A stretch of DNA of 64,000 nt from Janthinobacterium sp. UMAB-56. GTDB lineage: Bacteria > Pseudomonadota > Gammaproteobacteria > Burkholderiales > Burkholderiaceae_D. Positions 1-7,795 of the stretch are shown here, one piece after another. Below the pieces are notes generated by a model, which saw only the letters and a program-made list of their open reading frames with translations, did not search any database and was not told the DNA's origin. Where the stretch lies: assembly GCF_900095265.1 (NCBI RefSeq), contig NZ_LT607655.1, positions 357,747 to 421,746 on the forward strand. Reading direction: 5' to 3'. The translations under genes and the position numbers were made by a program. Every line of letters begins with the position of its first letter. Position 1 is the first letter of the stretch.

Positions 1-1704
1 AACAGGCACGCCCTTGTCCAGCGACGTCACCCACACGAGCGACGATTGCGCGCCATGCTTGAAGTGGGCCGCCAGGTTGGTCACCAGCGCGGCCGTGCGG
101 ATATACGCCGTCGTCGGTTTGCCCAGCAGCACCTTGCCGAGGATGGGGCTGGCCAGTTCGACCACATAAAAGCCCGGTTTCTGCAAGGGAATGCCGATCA
201 CTTCAAAGGTTTTCTTGCCATCCGGACGGGGCAGGCTGATGGGCCGCGTACCAGCCGCGTGCGCCAGCACGGATTTGCTCAAGTTGCCCGCATACTGGGC
301 GTATGGCTGCCAGTATTCGCCCCTGTCGCCATTGCCGGCCAGGCGCTGCATCCACTCGATGATGAACTTGTCGTCATTGTCGGGCACGCGCAAGGTGGCG
401 CCCGTGGCAGCGGAGGCTTGGGTGATTTCCTTGCCCGATAGCACGGGTTCAATATTGCGCACGGTGACCGGCAGCAAGCCATCGCCCTTGGCTTCGATGA
501 TGCCAAACGGAGCCGGGAACTTCAGCAGCGGCGGCTGTTCGCCCGTGCGCACCGTCATGGGGAAGCGCGCGCGGTTGAGCAAGGCGCGGCCAGCGTCATC
601 CGTCAGCTTCGGCGGCAGGGCCAGCACGAAGCTGGCTTGCACGGGGAAGGGGCCATTGAAGGTGGCGCCATACAGGAATTCCGCCTTTTCTTCCTCTTTT
701 GAAATCGTCGGCGCATACGACTTGCCGCCGCCCTTCAGGGTCATGGCGCGCACCAGCGACGCTTTCACGGGCGCGGAAAACTGCACGCGCATGGGCAGGA
801 AGGGGATGCACTGCTCTTTCGGGTTGCTGCGTTCGCAGCTGAACTTGGCCGTAAAATCGGGGCGCGTCTTGTACTGCAAGGTTTGCGCCTTCTCCGTGGC
901 GATGCCGCTGGCGCTGGCGATGCCCGCACCCCACACCAGCGACACCTTGGCGTTGGCGGGGAAGCTGCGCTTGCATTGCAGCACGGTGACAGGCAGCGGC
1001 GGCGCGCCCTTGCTGGCGACAGGCATGCCGACTTTCCATACGACGCCACGCTTCTTGAAATACACGCTCAGGTAGCGGTCGAGAAAGCTCTTGCGCAGGG
1101 TCAATACCTGCTCCAGCTCCTTGCCCACAAGGCGCCGCACGGGAATTTTTTCATTGATGCCATCGGCGCGGCAATACGCATTCGCGTCCACGCTGGCTTC
1201 GTCCGGCGCGGCGTCGATGCCCAGCACGAAGATCTGGTTTTCATCGATATACGACTGGCCGTCATACGGTATGGCCTCGACGATAGCCGGCCCGCCCGTG
1301 GTGAAACGGTAAGACGTCGTTCCCTGCAAGGGCTTGCCCGCAACATCCTTCAGCCCCGCTTTCAAGGCAAAGGTGCACGCCACGCCGGCCGGCAAATCGC
1401 GCTCGAAATCGTAGTTCCAGTTGCGCTCGTCGGCCCAACGCCCCGCGCCCGCCACGACGCCAGGTTCGGCCTTGCCGCAATCGATGGCGAAGGGCGCGGG
1501 CAAGCCCATATCGCCGAACGGCACCATCGGCGTGGCAAACTGGGCCCGCACCTGGCGCACGGCCTTGACTGTGCCACTGGGTGAAAACAGGGACACGCCG
1601 CTATCGGCCCAGGCCGGCATCGCCAGGCCCAGCGACAGCAGCAGGCATAGCGATCCCAGCTTGCCAGACAGCGGGGAAGAAAAAACACGGGGCAGGTCAG
1701 GCAC
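1..1704 (-). CDS. Alpha-2-macroglobulin family protein, N-terminal part (runs off window)
   Basis: The frame stays open from a GTG at 1704-1702 to the left edge, giving the first 568 residues of a larger protein. An AAGGAG Shine-Dalgarno sits six bases before the GTG. Residues 1 to about 32 form a signal peptide ending near PAWA, so the product is exported. The visible part contains beta-rich macroglobulin-type segments, and the segment at the window edge (SLVWVTSLDKGVPV) is typical of the YfaS/YfhM alpha-2-macroglobulins. Bacterial members are periplasmic, protease-trapping proteins, often partnered with penicillin-binding protein 1C. The thioester motif and receptor-binding end would lie outside the window, so it is unknown whether this copy keeps the thioester. 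Family assignment rests on residue patterns read by eye. Confidence 0.85.
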   Translation of the reverse strand, partial: MPDLPRVFSSPLSGKLGSLCLLLSLGLAMPAWADSGVSLFSPSGTVKAVRQVRAQFATPMVPFGDMGLPAPFAIDCGKAEPGVVAGAGRWADERNWNYDFERDLPAGVACTFALKAGLKDVAGKPLQGTTSYRFTTGGPAIVEAIPYDGQSYIDENQIFVLGIDAAPDEASVDANAYCRADGINEKIPVRRLVGKELEQVLTLRKSFLDRYLSVYFKKRGVVWKVGMPVASKGAPPLPVTVLQCKRSFPANAKVSLVWGAGIASASGIATEKAQTLQYKTRPDFTAKFSCERSNPKEQCIPFLPMRVQFSAPVKASLVRAMTLKGGGKSYAPTISKEEEKAEFLYGATFNGPFPVQASFVLALPPKLTDDAGRALLNRARFPMTVRTGEQPPLLKFPAPFGIIEAKGDGLLPVTVRNIEPVLSGKEITQASAATGATLRVPDNDDKFIIEWMQRLAGNGDRGEYWQPYAQYAGNLSKSVLAHAAGTRPISLPRPDGKKTFEVIGIPLQKPGFYVVELASPILGKVLLGKPTTAYIRTAALVTNLAAHFKHGAQSSLVWVTSLDKGVPV

Positions 1705-2177
1705 GGGTGACTCCTTGATGAAAAGTGGCGGAGCTGGCTGCGGCGCACGATATTTCGCCGAGGCAAGCCCGGAAAGACAACAGAACGCGGCAGGAATACA
1801 ACATGAATGTAATATTAGTTATCAAGCTCATCATTGTTGCTAATATACAGTGGCAAGCCGGTAATTAGTCGTACGATTGCCTCTCGCGGCAACAGCGGAA
1901 TACAGGCTGTTGCCGCATTATTTTCGCGAGGCAGATGAGTTTTTTTCAACACCAGGGTATTCGTCGTGAATCTACAACACCATTGAGTTACAACAATGCT
2001 TTGTGCGCTAACGCACCGACCGCTTGAACCTGCAACCGTATTCTCTAGTCCAACAGCAGTGCATTAATCGCAAGAAAATCGCACCTGGAATTGTTGTTTA
2101 TCTCAAGCAATAGCATGTCTGGCAGTTGTCGCATTGATGCAATAGAAAAAATCTCATATCAACGTTGGGAGTTACTT
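1705..2177. other. Intergenic region between the A2M and ompA genes
   Basis: About 470 bases without a convincing gene, AT-richer than its surroundings. It carries the divergent promoters for the A2M gene and the OmpA gene and one copy of the recurrent 16-bp inverted repeat at 2002-2017. The unusually long leader before ompA (about 160 bases from that repeat to the start codon) could hold a 5' UTR with regulatory structure, but I see no recognisable riboswitch. Confidence 0.6.
2002..2017. promoter_or_regulatory. Copy 1 of the TGTNCG-N4-CGNACA inverted repeat (ompA upstream)
   Basis: Reads TGTGCG CTAA CGCACC. It matches the recurrent 16-bp operator candidate in 11 of 12 half-site positions and lies 161 bases before the ompA GTG start. 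It could also form a small hairpin (GTGCG-CTAA-CGCAC). Confidence 0.5.
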
Positions 2178-3203
2178 GTGAATAATCTAAAAAAAATCGC
2201 CGTTGCCGCCGCAGTCCTGTGCTCCGCCCTCGGCGCACAGGCCCAGGAAATCAATCCATCCTGGTATATTCAACCCAGCCTCAACGCACTCAAGCCAGAT
2301 TCCGACTTCGCCACGGATAAAACCGGCTATGGCGCAGGCTTGCGTTTCGGTAAGCCTGTTTCCCAGGACTGGGATATCCAGTTGGGCACCACGTATGCCC
2401 GCTCCAAGGATGGCCAACAGCGCTACCAGCAAAATACGCTGGGCGTAGACGGCTTGTACATGTTCTCGCGCAAAGCCTTCCGCCCCTTCCTGCTGGTAGG
2501 CGCGGGCATGCAGCGCGACAAGGACACCAGCTTGGCCTTCGGCGAACGCAGCAAGAGCTCGCCATACGCCAGCGTGGGCCTGGGCTTCCAGTCCATGATC
2601 AATGATCAATTGTCGTTCCAGGCAGACGTGCGCAATGTACACGGCTTCCTGCGTGGCAACACCTTCGATCCGAGCAGCAAGGCCAACAACTATTACGTCA
2701 CCGTGGGCCTGAACTTCGCATTCGACAAACCGCCTGCACCGCCGCCACCACCGCCACCGCCGCCAGTGCGCGAGGAAGTCGTCGTGGTCGTGCCGCCACC
2801 GCCACCACCGCCGCCGCCACGCTTTGAAAAAGTGACGATGTCGGCAACCGAACTGTTCGCCTTCGACAGTGCGAAACTGGGCCCGACACAGACCAAACTC
2901 GACGAGATCGCCCGCGTACTGAACGCCGCGCCGGACGTCAACAATGTCGTCATCAGTGGTTATGCCGACCGCATCGGTTCGGCCAAGTACAACCTGAAAC
3001 TGTCGCAGCAGCGCGCTGACGCAGTCAAGGAATACCTGGTCGGCCATGGTGTCGCCGCCAACCGCCTGGCGGCCGAAGGCAAGGGTTCCACCAATCCTGT
3101 CGTCACCTGCGATAACAAGAAGCGGGCCGACCTGATCAAGTGCCTGGAACCAAACCGCCGCGTCGAAGTGGAACAGATCACCATCGAACGCCGCGTACAG
3201 TAA
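2178..3203 (+). CDS. ompA: OmpA-family outer-membrane porin with proline-rich hinge
   Basis: 341 residues from a GTG start preceded by GGGAG. An upstream ATG at 2091 is in frame but would put 29 residues before the signal peptide and has no ribosome site. Residues 1-22 are a signal peptide (cut near AQA|QE), about 23-183 an eight-stranded OmpA-like beta-barrel, about 184-214 a hinge with two runs of nine or more prolines around an acidic/valine stretch, and about 220-335 an OmpA C-terminal peptidoglycan-binding domain (GYADRIGS and LSQQRA motifs carry the Asp and Arg that bind diaminopimelate). It should anchor the outer membrane to the cell wall. A good terminator follows directly. The inverted repeat at 2002 suggests shared control with other envelope genes. 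Confidence 0.93.
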   Translation: MNNLKKIAVAAAVLCSALGAQAQEINPSWYIQPSLNALKPDSDFATDKTGYGAGLRFGKPVSQDWDIQLGTTYARSKDGQQRYQQNTLGVDGLYMFSRKAFRPFLLVGAGMQRDKDTSLAFGERSKSSPYASVGLGFQSMINDQLSFQADVRNVHGFLRGNTFDPSSKANNYYVTVGLNFAFDKPPAPPPPPPPPPVREEVVVVVPPPPPPPPPRFEKVTMSATELFAFDSAKLGPTQTKLDEIARVLNAAPDVNNVVISGYADRIGSAKYNLKLSQQRADAVKEYLVGHGVAANRLAAEGKGSTNPVVTCDNKKRADLIKCLEPNRRVEVEQITIERRVQ

Positions 3204-3231
3204 GCTGAACAGTGGTACGCCACTTGTGAAT

Positions 3232-3257
3232 AAAAAAAGGGGCTCGCGCCCCTTTTT
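3232..3257 (+). terminator. Rho-independent terminator of ompA
   Basis: GGGGC-TCGC-GCCCC stem preceded by seven A and followed by six T, so it can work on either strand. It lies between the ompA stop and the next ATG, and argues against the in-frame GTG at 3226 as start of the downstream gene. Confidence 0.9.
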
Positions 3258-3273
3258 TGCATTGAAAGCCACC

Positions 3274-4221
3274 ATGAATTTGTCTACCCGCTACCCAAAA
3301 CTGGCCGGCATCGTGCCGTTCGCCAAGCAAATGCGCAGCGTCATCGTCTGTTCCGTCACCGAATGGCTGGAACACCGCGCCTCAAGCAAGGGCGCCGCCC
3401 TCGCCTATTACACCCTGTTTTCCATCGCTCCCATCCTCGTACTGGTGATCGCCATCGCCGGTTTCTTCTATGGCCCGGCCGCCGCGCGCGGCGAGCTGAT
3501 GGACCAATTGCAAGGCTTGCTGGGCACGCAGGGCGCCGAAGCCATCCAGCTGGTGCTGGCCGGCGCCAGGAATCATGAGCAGGGCCGCATCGCCACCCTC
3601 ATCGCCAGCGCCCTGCTGCTGTTTGGCGCCACGAGCGTGTTTGCCGAACTGAAAGCCAGTCTCGATGAAATCTGGCAAGTGCCGCCCCTGAAGGAAGCGG
3701 GCGCCTGGGACATGCTGCGCACGCGCCTGCTCTCTTTCGGCCTGGTGCTGGTGCTGGCTTTCCTGCTGATGGTGTCGCTGGTGGTCAACGCGGCCATGGC
3801 CATCCTCGCCAACTTCTGGGAAGGCGTCTGGAAGGACACGGCCGTCCTGTTTACCTTGCTGTCGAACCTGATCGGCTTTGCCGTCATCGCCTGCCTGTTC
3901 GCCGTCATCTATAAAATGCTGCCGCGCGTGCGCCTGTCCTGGCGCGACGTGCTGATCGGCGCCCTGGGTACGGCCTTCATGTTTTCACTGGGGAAATATG
4001 CGATTGGCGTGTATATCGGCAATAGCGGCGTGGCCAACAGCTATGGCGCGGCCGGGTCCCTGGTAGCCCTGCTGCTGTGGGTGTATTACTCGGCGCAAAT
4101 CTTCTTCCTGGGCGCCGAGTTCACGCGCCAGTTCGCCCTTCAGCTGGGCAGCATGAAGGATATGCCGAAGACGGACGATGGAGATCTGCAGGTAAAAATC
4201 CTCAAGCGCCATCAGTCCTGA
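3274..4221 (+). CDS. YihY/BrkB family inner-membrane protein
   Basis: 315 residues. The ATG at 3274 is chosen because the longer frame from GTG 3226 would read through the ompA terminator hairpin. The protein has about six hydrophobic helices and the family signature ASSKGAALAYYTLFSIAPIL near residue 35, plus the typical WQVPPLKEAG segment. YihY/BrkB proteins (formerly misassigned as RNase BN) are integral membrane proteins of uncertain transport role. It is probably transcribed alone: ompA is terminated before it, and a hairpin follows it. The Shine-Dalgarno is weak. Confidence 0.9.
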   Translation: MNLSTRYPKLAGIVPFAKQMRSVIVCSVTEWLEHRASSKGAALAYYTLFSIAPILVLVIAIAGFFYGPAAARGELMDQLQGLLGTQGAEAIQLVLAGARNHEQGRIATLIASALLLFGATSVFAELKASLDEIWQVPPLKEAGAWDMLRTRLLSFGLVLVLAFLLMVSLVVNAAMAILANFWEGVWKDTAVLFTLLSNLIGFAVIACLFAVIYKMLPRVRLSWRDVLIGALGTAFMFSLGKYAIGVYIGNSGVANSYGAAGSLVALLLWVYYSAQIFFLGAEFTRQFALQLGSMKDMPKTDDGDLQVKILKRHQS

Positions 4222-4240
4222 AGCAGCGCTCCACACGCAA

Positions 4241-4264
4241 CAACGGCGCCTGCGGGCGCCGTTG
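4241..4264. terminator. Hairpin between convergent genes
   Basis: Perfect 10-bp stem CAACGGCGCC-TGCG-GGCGCCGTTG between the ends of the convergent YihY and AI-2E genes. It has no U tract, so it is at most a weak bidirectional terminator. Confidence 0.6.
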
Positions 4265-4277
4265 GCATTGCTGGAAG

Positions 4278-5474
4278 CTATTCGCCCAGCAGTTCCGCCA
4301 CCACTTCCATGCCCTGCACGCGCTCGGCCACCACCTTCAGCATGACGATGATCGGCACGCCCAGCAGCAAGCCCCAGACGCCCCACAGCCAGCCCCAGAA
4401 CAGCAAGCTGATGAACACAGCCGTGGGATTCATGCGGGCGATACGCCCGGTCATCCAGGTGGTGACAAAGGTGCCCACCAGGGTGGCGATGGCCATCGAC
4501 GTGCCCGTCACCAGCAAGACCATTTCCAGCGACTCGAACTGCAAAAAGGCCACCAGCCCCGTGGCGATGGTGATGAGCAAGGGACCGAAATACGGCATGA
4601 TGTGCAACAAGCCAGCCACGATGGCCCAGGCGCCCGCATTTTCCAGGCCGATCATGCGCAGGGCGACCCACATCAGGATCGCCAGCAAGGCATTCGTGAC
4701 GAGCAACATGAACATATAGTTCTGGATCGAGGTATTGATGTCTTCCAGGATGTGCACGGTGACCTTCTTGCGGCTCAGCGACGGTCCCGTCAGCTTGACG
4801 AGCTTGCGCTTGAAGGTGTCGCCCGACAGCAGCAGGAAAAACACCAGGAAGATGACCATGGTCGCCTGGCTGAGAAAGCCGACCAGGCCCAGCGACCCCG
4901 CCCATACCCAGTCCATGATCTTGAAATTGGGCGCCTCGGCGGCGGCGGCGCGGCGGTTGTTGCGGCGCGCTTCGGCGCCGGCGGCCACTTGCTCGATTTC
5001 ATTGGCCACGGCCTGCATTTTCTGGAAGGTGCTGTTCTTGCCGCCCGTATTGGCGGCGATCAGGCGCGACAACTTGTGCGTGGCGGCCGGCAACTCTTCA
5101 ACGATGGATTCGAATTCGCCCTGCACGCGCTCGATCACGACGACAGAGCCGAACAGGATCAGGGCCGTGACGGCCGTGGCGCCGATGGCGCGCGGCAGGC
5201 GCAGCTTTTCCAGCCAGGCGACGACGGGATTGAGGGTGTAGGCAATGAAAATGCCGAAGATGACGGGAATGAGGAATTTCTGCGCCCATTGCAGCGCATA
5301 GATGAAGCTGACGGTAGCGATGATGCCCAGGGCCAGGCCGCGCGCATTGACATGCAGCGGCAGGCGCAAGGATGCATCGGGGTGCTCCACGGACGTGCCG
5401 GGAGGTGGTCCGGCAGGCTCGGTGGAGGCAGCCGCCACCGGTTCGGGCGGGGCATCTGTAGGCTGAATATGCAT
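4278..5474 (-). CDS. AI-2E family transporter (PerM-like)
   Basis: 398 residues. A proline/alanine-rich cytoplasmic N-terminus (about 45 residues) precedes roughly eight membrane helices, including the pair near residues 60-105 and the C-terminal group with GWLWGVWGLLLGVPIIVMLKV, the most conserved part of this family. A charged linker with an RRNNRR patch lies near residue 185. Family members export varied small molecules or act as Na+/H+ antiporters, and the substrate cannot be read from sequence. A second, distinct paralogue lies at 31811-32935. The start is the first ATG, with a modest GGGA site. Confidence 0.9.
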   Translation of the reverse strand: MHIQPTDAPPEPVAAASTEPAGPPPGTSVEHPDASLRLPLHVNARGLALGIIATVSFIYALQWAQKFLIPVIFGIFIAYTLNPVVAWLEKLRLPRAIGATAVTALILFGSVVVIERVQGEFESIVEELPAATHKLSRLIAANTGGKNSTFQKMQAVANEIEQVAAGAEARRNNRRAAAAEAPNFKIMDWVWAGSLGLVGFLSQATMVIFLVFFLLLSGDTFKRKLVKLTGPSLSRKKVTVHILEDINTSIQNYMFMLLVTNALLAILMWVALRMIGLENAGAWAIVAGLLHIMPYFGPLLITIATGLVAFLQFESLEMVLLVTGTSMAIATLVGTFVTTWMTGRIARMNPTAVFISLLFWGWLWGVWGLLLGVPIIVMLKVVAERVQGMEVVAELLGE

Positions 5475-5500
5475 GCGATTCCCGCAACGGTCGGTGGTGG

Positions 5501-5534
5501 GCCGCAGCGCCAGCCATCGGGCTGGCGCTGCGGC
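5501..5534. terminator. Perfect 15-bp hairpin between BON and AI-2E genes
   Basis: GCCGCAGCGCCAGCC, four-base loop ATCG, then the exact reverse complement. It follows the BON gene stop (minus strand) and precedes the AI-2E gene. No T tract follows, so it may be a terminator, an attenuator or an mRNA-stabilising end. Confidence 0.7.
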
Positions 5535-5545
5535 AAGTCATGCCC

Positions 5546-5857
5546 TTACTTGACGCGGATGTCGTTTTTCACCGACTTCACGCCCTTGACGCCACGGGTG
5601 ATTTCGCCCGCTTTGGCGGCGTCAGCTGCCTGAGCAACGAAGCCGCTCAGCTGAACCACGCCCTTGAAGGTTTCAACGTTGATTTCCGTCGATTTCAGGG
5701 TAGGCTCATTGAAGATGCTGGCTTTGACCTTGGTGGTGATGGCCGCGTCGTCGATGTACTCGCCCGTGCCTTCTTTGGTTGGCGTGGAAGCGCAGCCTGC
5801 AACGGCAAACAGGGAAGCGACGAAAAGGCCAGTAGCGATAGATTTAGTGAATTTCAT
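5546..5857 (-). CDS. BON-domain lipoprotein
   Basis: 103 residues from the ATG at 5857, with AAGGA upstream; a longer frame to 5881 lacks a ribosome site. The N-terminus is a lipoprotein signal (SLFAVAGC), so the mature protein starts with lipidated Cys. Residues about 37-103 form one BON domain (ITTKVKASIF ... VQLSGFV ... GVKSVKNDIRVK), as in OsmY, which binds phospholipid and protects the envelope during osmotic stress. It lies just downstream of the exported 5940-6494 gene, 82 bases away on the same strand, and the two may be cotranscribed. Confidence 0.92.
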   Translation of the reverse strand: MKFTKSIATGLFVASLFAVAGCASTPTKEGTGEYIDDAAITTKVKASIFNEPTLKSTEINVETFKGVVQLSGFVAQAADAAKAGEITRGVKGVKSVKNDIRVK

Positions 5858-5939
5858 GGTTTTTTCCTTAGGAGTGGTCAATCAATGTGCTCACAATGAG
5901 CTTCTTATACCAGTTTGGTCACTGCGCGCCCGAAGGAGC

Positions 5940-6494
5940 TCAGTAGCCAAACTGGGTTTTTGCAGCCTTGATACAGTCATCCTTGGCTGCGCCGGCTAAT
6001 GCATCGCATTTTTCTGTCGCGACCTTGTACTCGGCTTTTCTTTTTGCTTCACGCGCATCGCTGCGCGCTTCGATGACCTTCTTGTCCGCCTTGGCATCGG
6101 CCAGGGCCGCCACCTTGGTGGACTTGGCCAGCTTGACGCAGACATCTTTGTCGTTGCCTGTCAGCGCATTGCAGCGCGCCAGGTCAACGTCGTAGTTGGC
6201 ATCGGCAATCTTGTTGCGCGCCTTGGTGTAGGCACGCAGGGTATTCGTATATTGCGCCTGGGCCACTGCTTCATCGTAGGCGCGCACGGCCTTTGCTTCG
6301 GCAATGCAGACATCCTTCGGGTTGCCCGTGATTTTTTCGCATTCGGCATGTGCCAGCTTGTAGTTCAGGCCCGCCTGTTCATTGGCTGCCTTGTAAGCGG
6401 CTTTCGCTTCCGGCGTGGCAGCCACTGCCTGGCCGCCCCAGGCGGCGCACGCCAGGCTGACGACGATGGCGGTGAAAAGCTTTTTCTTGTTCAT
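5940..6494 (-). CDS. Exported protein with three Cys-pair repeats, unknown function
   Basis: 184 residues, ATG at 6494 behind GGGAGAAATTC. A signal peptide (to about AVAA) is followed by a charged, Ala/Lys-rich, probably helical protein. Three repeats of the form C-(E/N/D)-x-(I/L)-x-G-x-x-K-D-(V/D)-C occur near residues 52, 109 and 164, each with two Cys nine residues apart, suggesting three disulfide-linked turns in the periplasm. I do not know a named function. Position next to a BON lipoprotein and divergent from a glycine-zipper lipoprotein, with an operator candidate 75 bases upstream, points to an envelope-stress role. Confidence 0.8.
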   Translation of the reverse strand: MNKKKLFTAIVVSLACAAWGGQAVAATPEAKAAYKAANEQAGLNYKLAHAECEKITGNPKDVCIAEAKAVRAYDEAVAQAQYTNTLRAYTKARNKIADANYDVDLARCNALTGNDKDVCVKLAKSTKVAALADAKADKKVIEARSDAREAKRKAEYKVATEKCDALAGAAKDDCIKAAKTQFGY

Positions 6495-6568
6495 GAATTT
6501 CTCCCTGGTAGTGACAAGCATGTCTGCTTGGCATGACTACCGTTTTACGTGGATAGGCGCCACTCTTC

Positions 6569-6584
6569 TGTACGCTGCCGTACA
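6569..6584. promoter_or_regulatory. Copy 2 of the inverted repeat, perfect palindrome
   Basis: TGTACG CTGC CGTACA, both half-sites exact inverted copies. It lies 75 bases upstream of the 6494 start and faces copy 3, 100 bases away in the same divergent promoter region. Confidence 0.65.
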
Positions 6585-6683
6585 CAAGTAATTTATTTTG
6601 AAAGTCAGAGGCAGAATGGGAGAAATAACAACGTTTTACGGCATCGCGCCAGAAAAAAGTGTCATTTCCACACCAAATAAGTA

Positions 6684-6699
6684 CGTGCGGCAGCGTACA
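6684..6699. promoter_or_regulatory. Copy 3 of the inverted repeat
   Basis: Reads CGTGCG GCAG CGTACA; on the minus strand TGTACG CTGC CGCACG, sharing the 13-base core CTGTACGCTGCCG with copy 2. It lies 61 bases upstream of the glycine-zipper lipoprotein ATG at 6760. Confidence 0.6.
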
Positions 6700-6759
6700 G
6701 ACCGGGGACAGGGGCGTGACTAAGATGGCACCACACCCTCACCTCGTCAGGAGAATAAA

Positions 6760-7206
6760 ATGAAAACCAATGCCACCTTGGCAGCACTGATGCTCGCCGC
6801 CACCGCCGTACTGAGCGGTTGTGCCACAGGTCCTTCACAGTCACAGCAGTATTACCCGGCTAACCAGCCTGAGTCCGCCATGTACGGCACCGTCGACTCC
6901 ATCCAGATCGTGCAGGGTGGCGGACAAACGAGCGGCGCCGGCGCCGTGGTCGGCGGCATCGCAGGCGCGCTGCTGGGCAATACCATCGGCTCGGGCGGCG
7001 GACGCACGGCCGCCACCGTGGCGGGCGCCGTCGCCGGCGGCGTCGTGGGCAACCAGGTGGAAGGCCGCAGGCAGCAGGCGCAGGCTTACCAGATCAGCGT
7101 GCGTCTCGATAACGGCGAATACCGCACCGTGGTGCAAGACACCGCGAACGACTTGCGCCCTGGCAACCGCGTGCGCGTCGTTGACGGCCGCGTCTACCGC
7201 TATTAA
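6760..7206 (+). CDS. Glycine-zipper 2TM-domain lipoprotein (SlyB/PcpY-like)
   Basis: 148 residues, ATG behind AGGAGAATAAA. Lipobox LSGC at residues 18-21 makes it an outer-membrane lipoprotein. Residues about 60-102 are a glycine zipper (GAGAVVGGIAGALLGNTIG, then AGAVAGGVVGNQVEG), followed by a small beta domain with the motif SVRLDNGEYRTVVQD and VRVVDGRVYRY. SlyB-like proteins form nanodomains in the stressed outer membrane. It heads a probable operon with the DUF3309 gene (66 bases downstream) and possibly the 7471 gene. It is closely similar in layout to the 15916-16557 product. Confidence 0.92.
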   Translation: MKTNATLAALMLAATAVLSGCATGPSQSQQYYPANQPESAMYGTVDSIQIVQGGGQTSGAGAVVGGIAGALLGNTIGSGGGRTAATVAGAVAGGVVGNQVEGRRQQAQAYQISVRLDNGEYRTVVQDTANDLRPGNRVRVVDGRVYRY

Positions 7207-7272
7207 TTCTCGGCGCAGCTTGCCAGCAGGCATCCGCCATCCGCATGAGTCGTACGATAACAAGGAGTTGCC

Positions 7273-7425
7273 ATGGGCACCATCATTCTGATCATCTTGA
7301 TCCTGGCCCTGGTCGGCGTCCTGCCCACCTGGCCGCATAGCCGCAACTGGGGCTACGGCCCCAGCGGCATTGCCGGCCTGGTCGTAGTGATACTGATCCT
7401 GCTGTTACTGACGGGCAGGTTGTAA
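7273..7425 (+). CDS. DUF3309 small membrane protein
   Basis: 50 residues, ATG after AAGGAG. The sequence is two hydrophobic helices around a central PTWPHSRNWGYGPSG turn, the signature of the DUF3309 family. Function is unknown; members are common in stress-induced operons of soil and aquatic proteobacteria. It is followed immediately by a strong terminator, so it ends the operon begun by the glycine-zipper gene. Confidence 0.88.
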   Translation: MGTIILIILILALVGVLPTWPHSRNWGYGPSGIAGLVVVILILLLLTGRL

Positions 7426-7426
7426 T

Positions 7427-7449
7427 AAAAGGCGCCTTCGGCGCCTTTT
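7427..7449 (+). terminator. Rho-independent terminator after the DUF3309 gene
   Basis: AAAAGGCGCC-TTC-GGCGCCTTTT, a 10-bp stem with a T run. Confidence 0.9.
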
Positions 7450-7470
7450 CTATTTCAAAGAGGAAATATC

Positions 7471-7776
7471 ATGACTATCCACAACACACTTTTGGCGGCA
7501 CTGTTCGCCTGCAGCCTGGCGCCACTGGCGCAGGCCCAGACGGCCACGCCGCAGCCGGGCGACCCGCAGCGCTGGTACCAGGCAGACAGCACGCCGCAAG
7601 CCCAGTTGCGCACCTTGCACAAGGAAATCGCCGCCGCCCTGGCCGAGGCCAAGAAAGCCTGCCGCCTGCAAGCGTCCGCCGCGCGCGCGGCCTGCCTGAA
7701 AGATGCGCAAGATATTTACCGGCAAGACATGGCGAACGCGGAAAAACTGCGCCTAGCGGCTCATCCGCGGCAGTGA
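7471..7776 (+). CDS. Small exported protein, unknown function
   Basis: 101 residues, ATG after GAGGAAATATC. Signal peptide to about AQA (residue 22), then a polar, Ala-rich helical region with two Cys spaced like C-RLQASAARAA-C, recalling the Cys pairs of the 5940-6494 product. I do not recognise a family. It lies 46 bases after the DUF3309 stop, behind that gene's terminator, so readthrough or its own promoter is needed. Confidence 0.72.
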   Translation: MTIHNTLLAALFACSLAPLAQAQTATPQPGDPQRWYQADSTPQAQLRTLHKEIAAALAEAKKACRLQASAARAACLKDAQDIYRQDMANAEKLRLAAHPRQ

Positions 7777-7795
7777 TCCATGCACCGCCCCCGGA

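Noticed and set aside
191..1584. Several plus-strand frames antisense to the A2M gene
   Set aside because: The minus strand has an uninterrupted frame with a GTG start, ribosome site, signal peptide and family-like sequence.
3226..3273. GTG start 48 bases upstream for the YihY gene
   Set aside because: Would be translated through the ompA terminator hairpin and has no ribosome site.
4077..5633. Open frame of 518 codons overlapping the AI-2E gene
   Set aside because: Composition is almost all His/Gln/Gly/Arg and it crosses several gene boundaries; antisense artefact.
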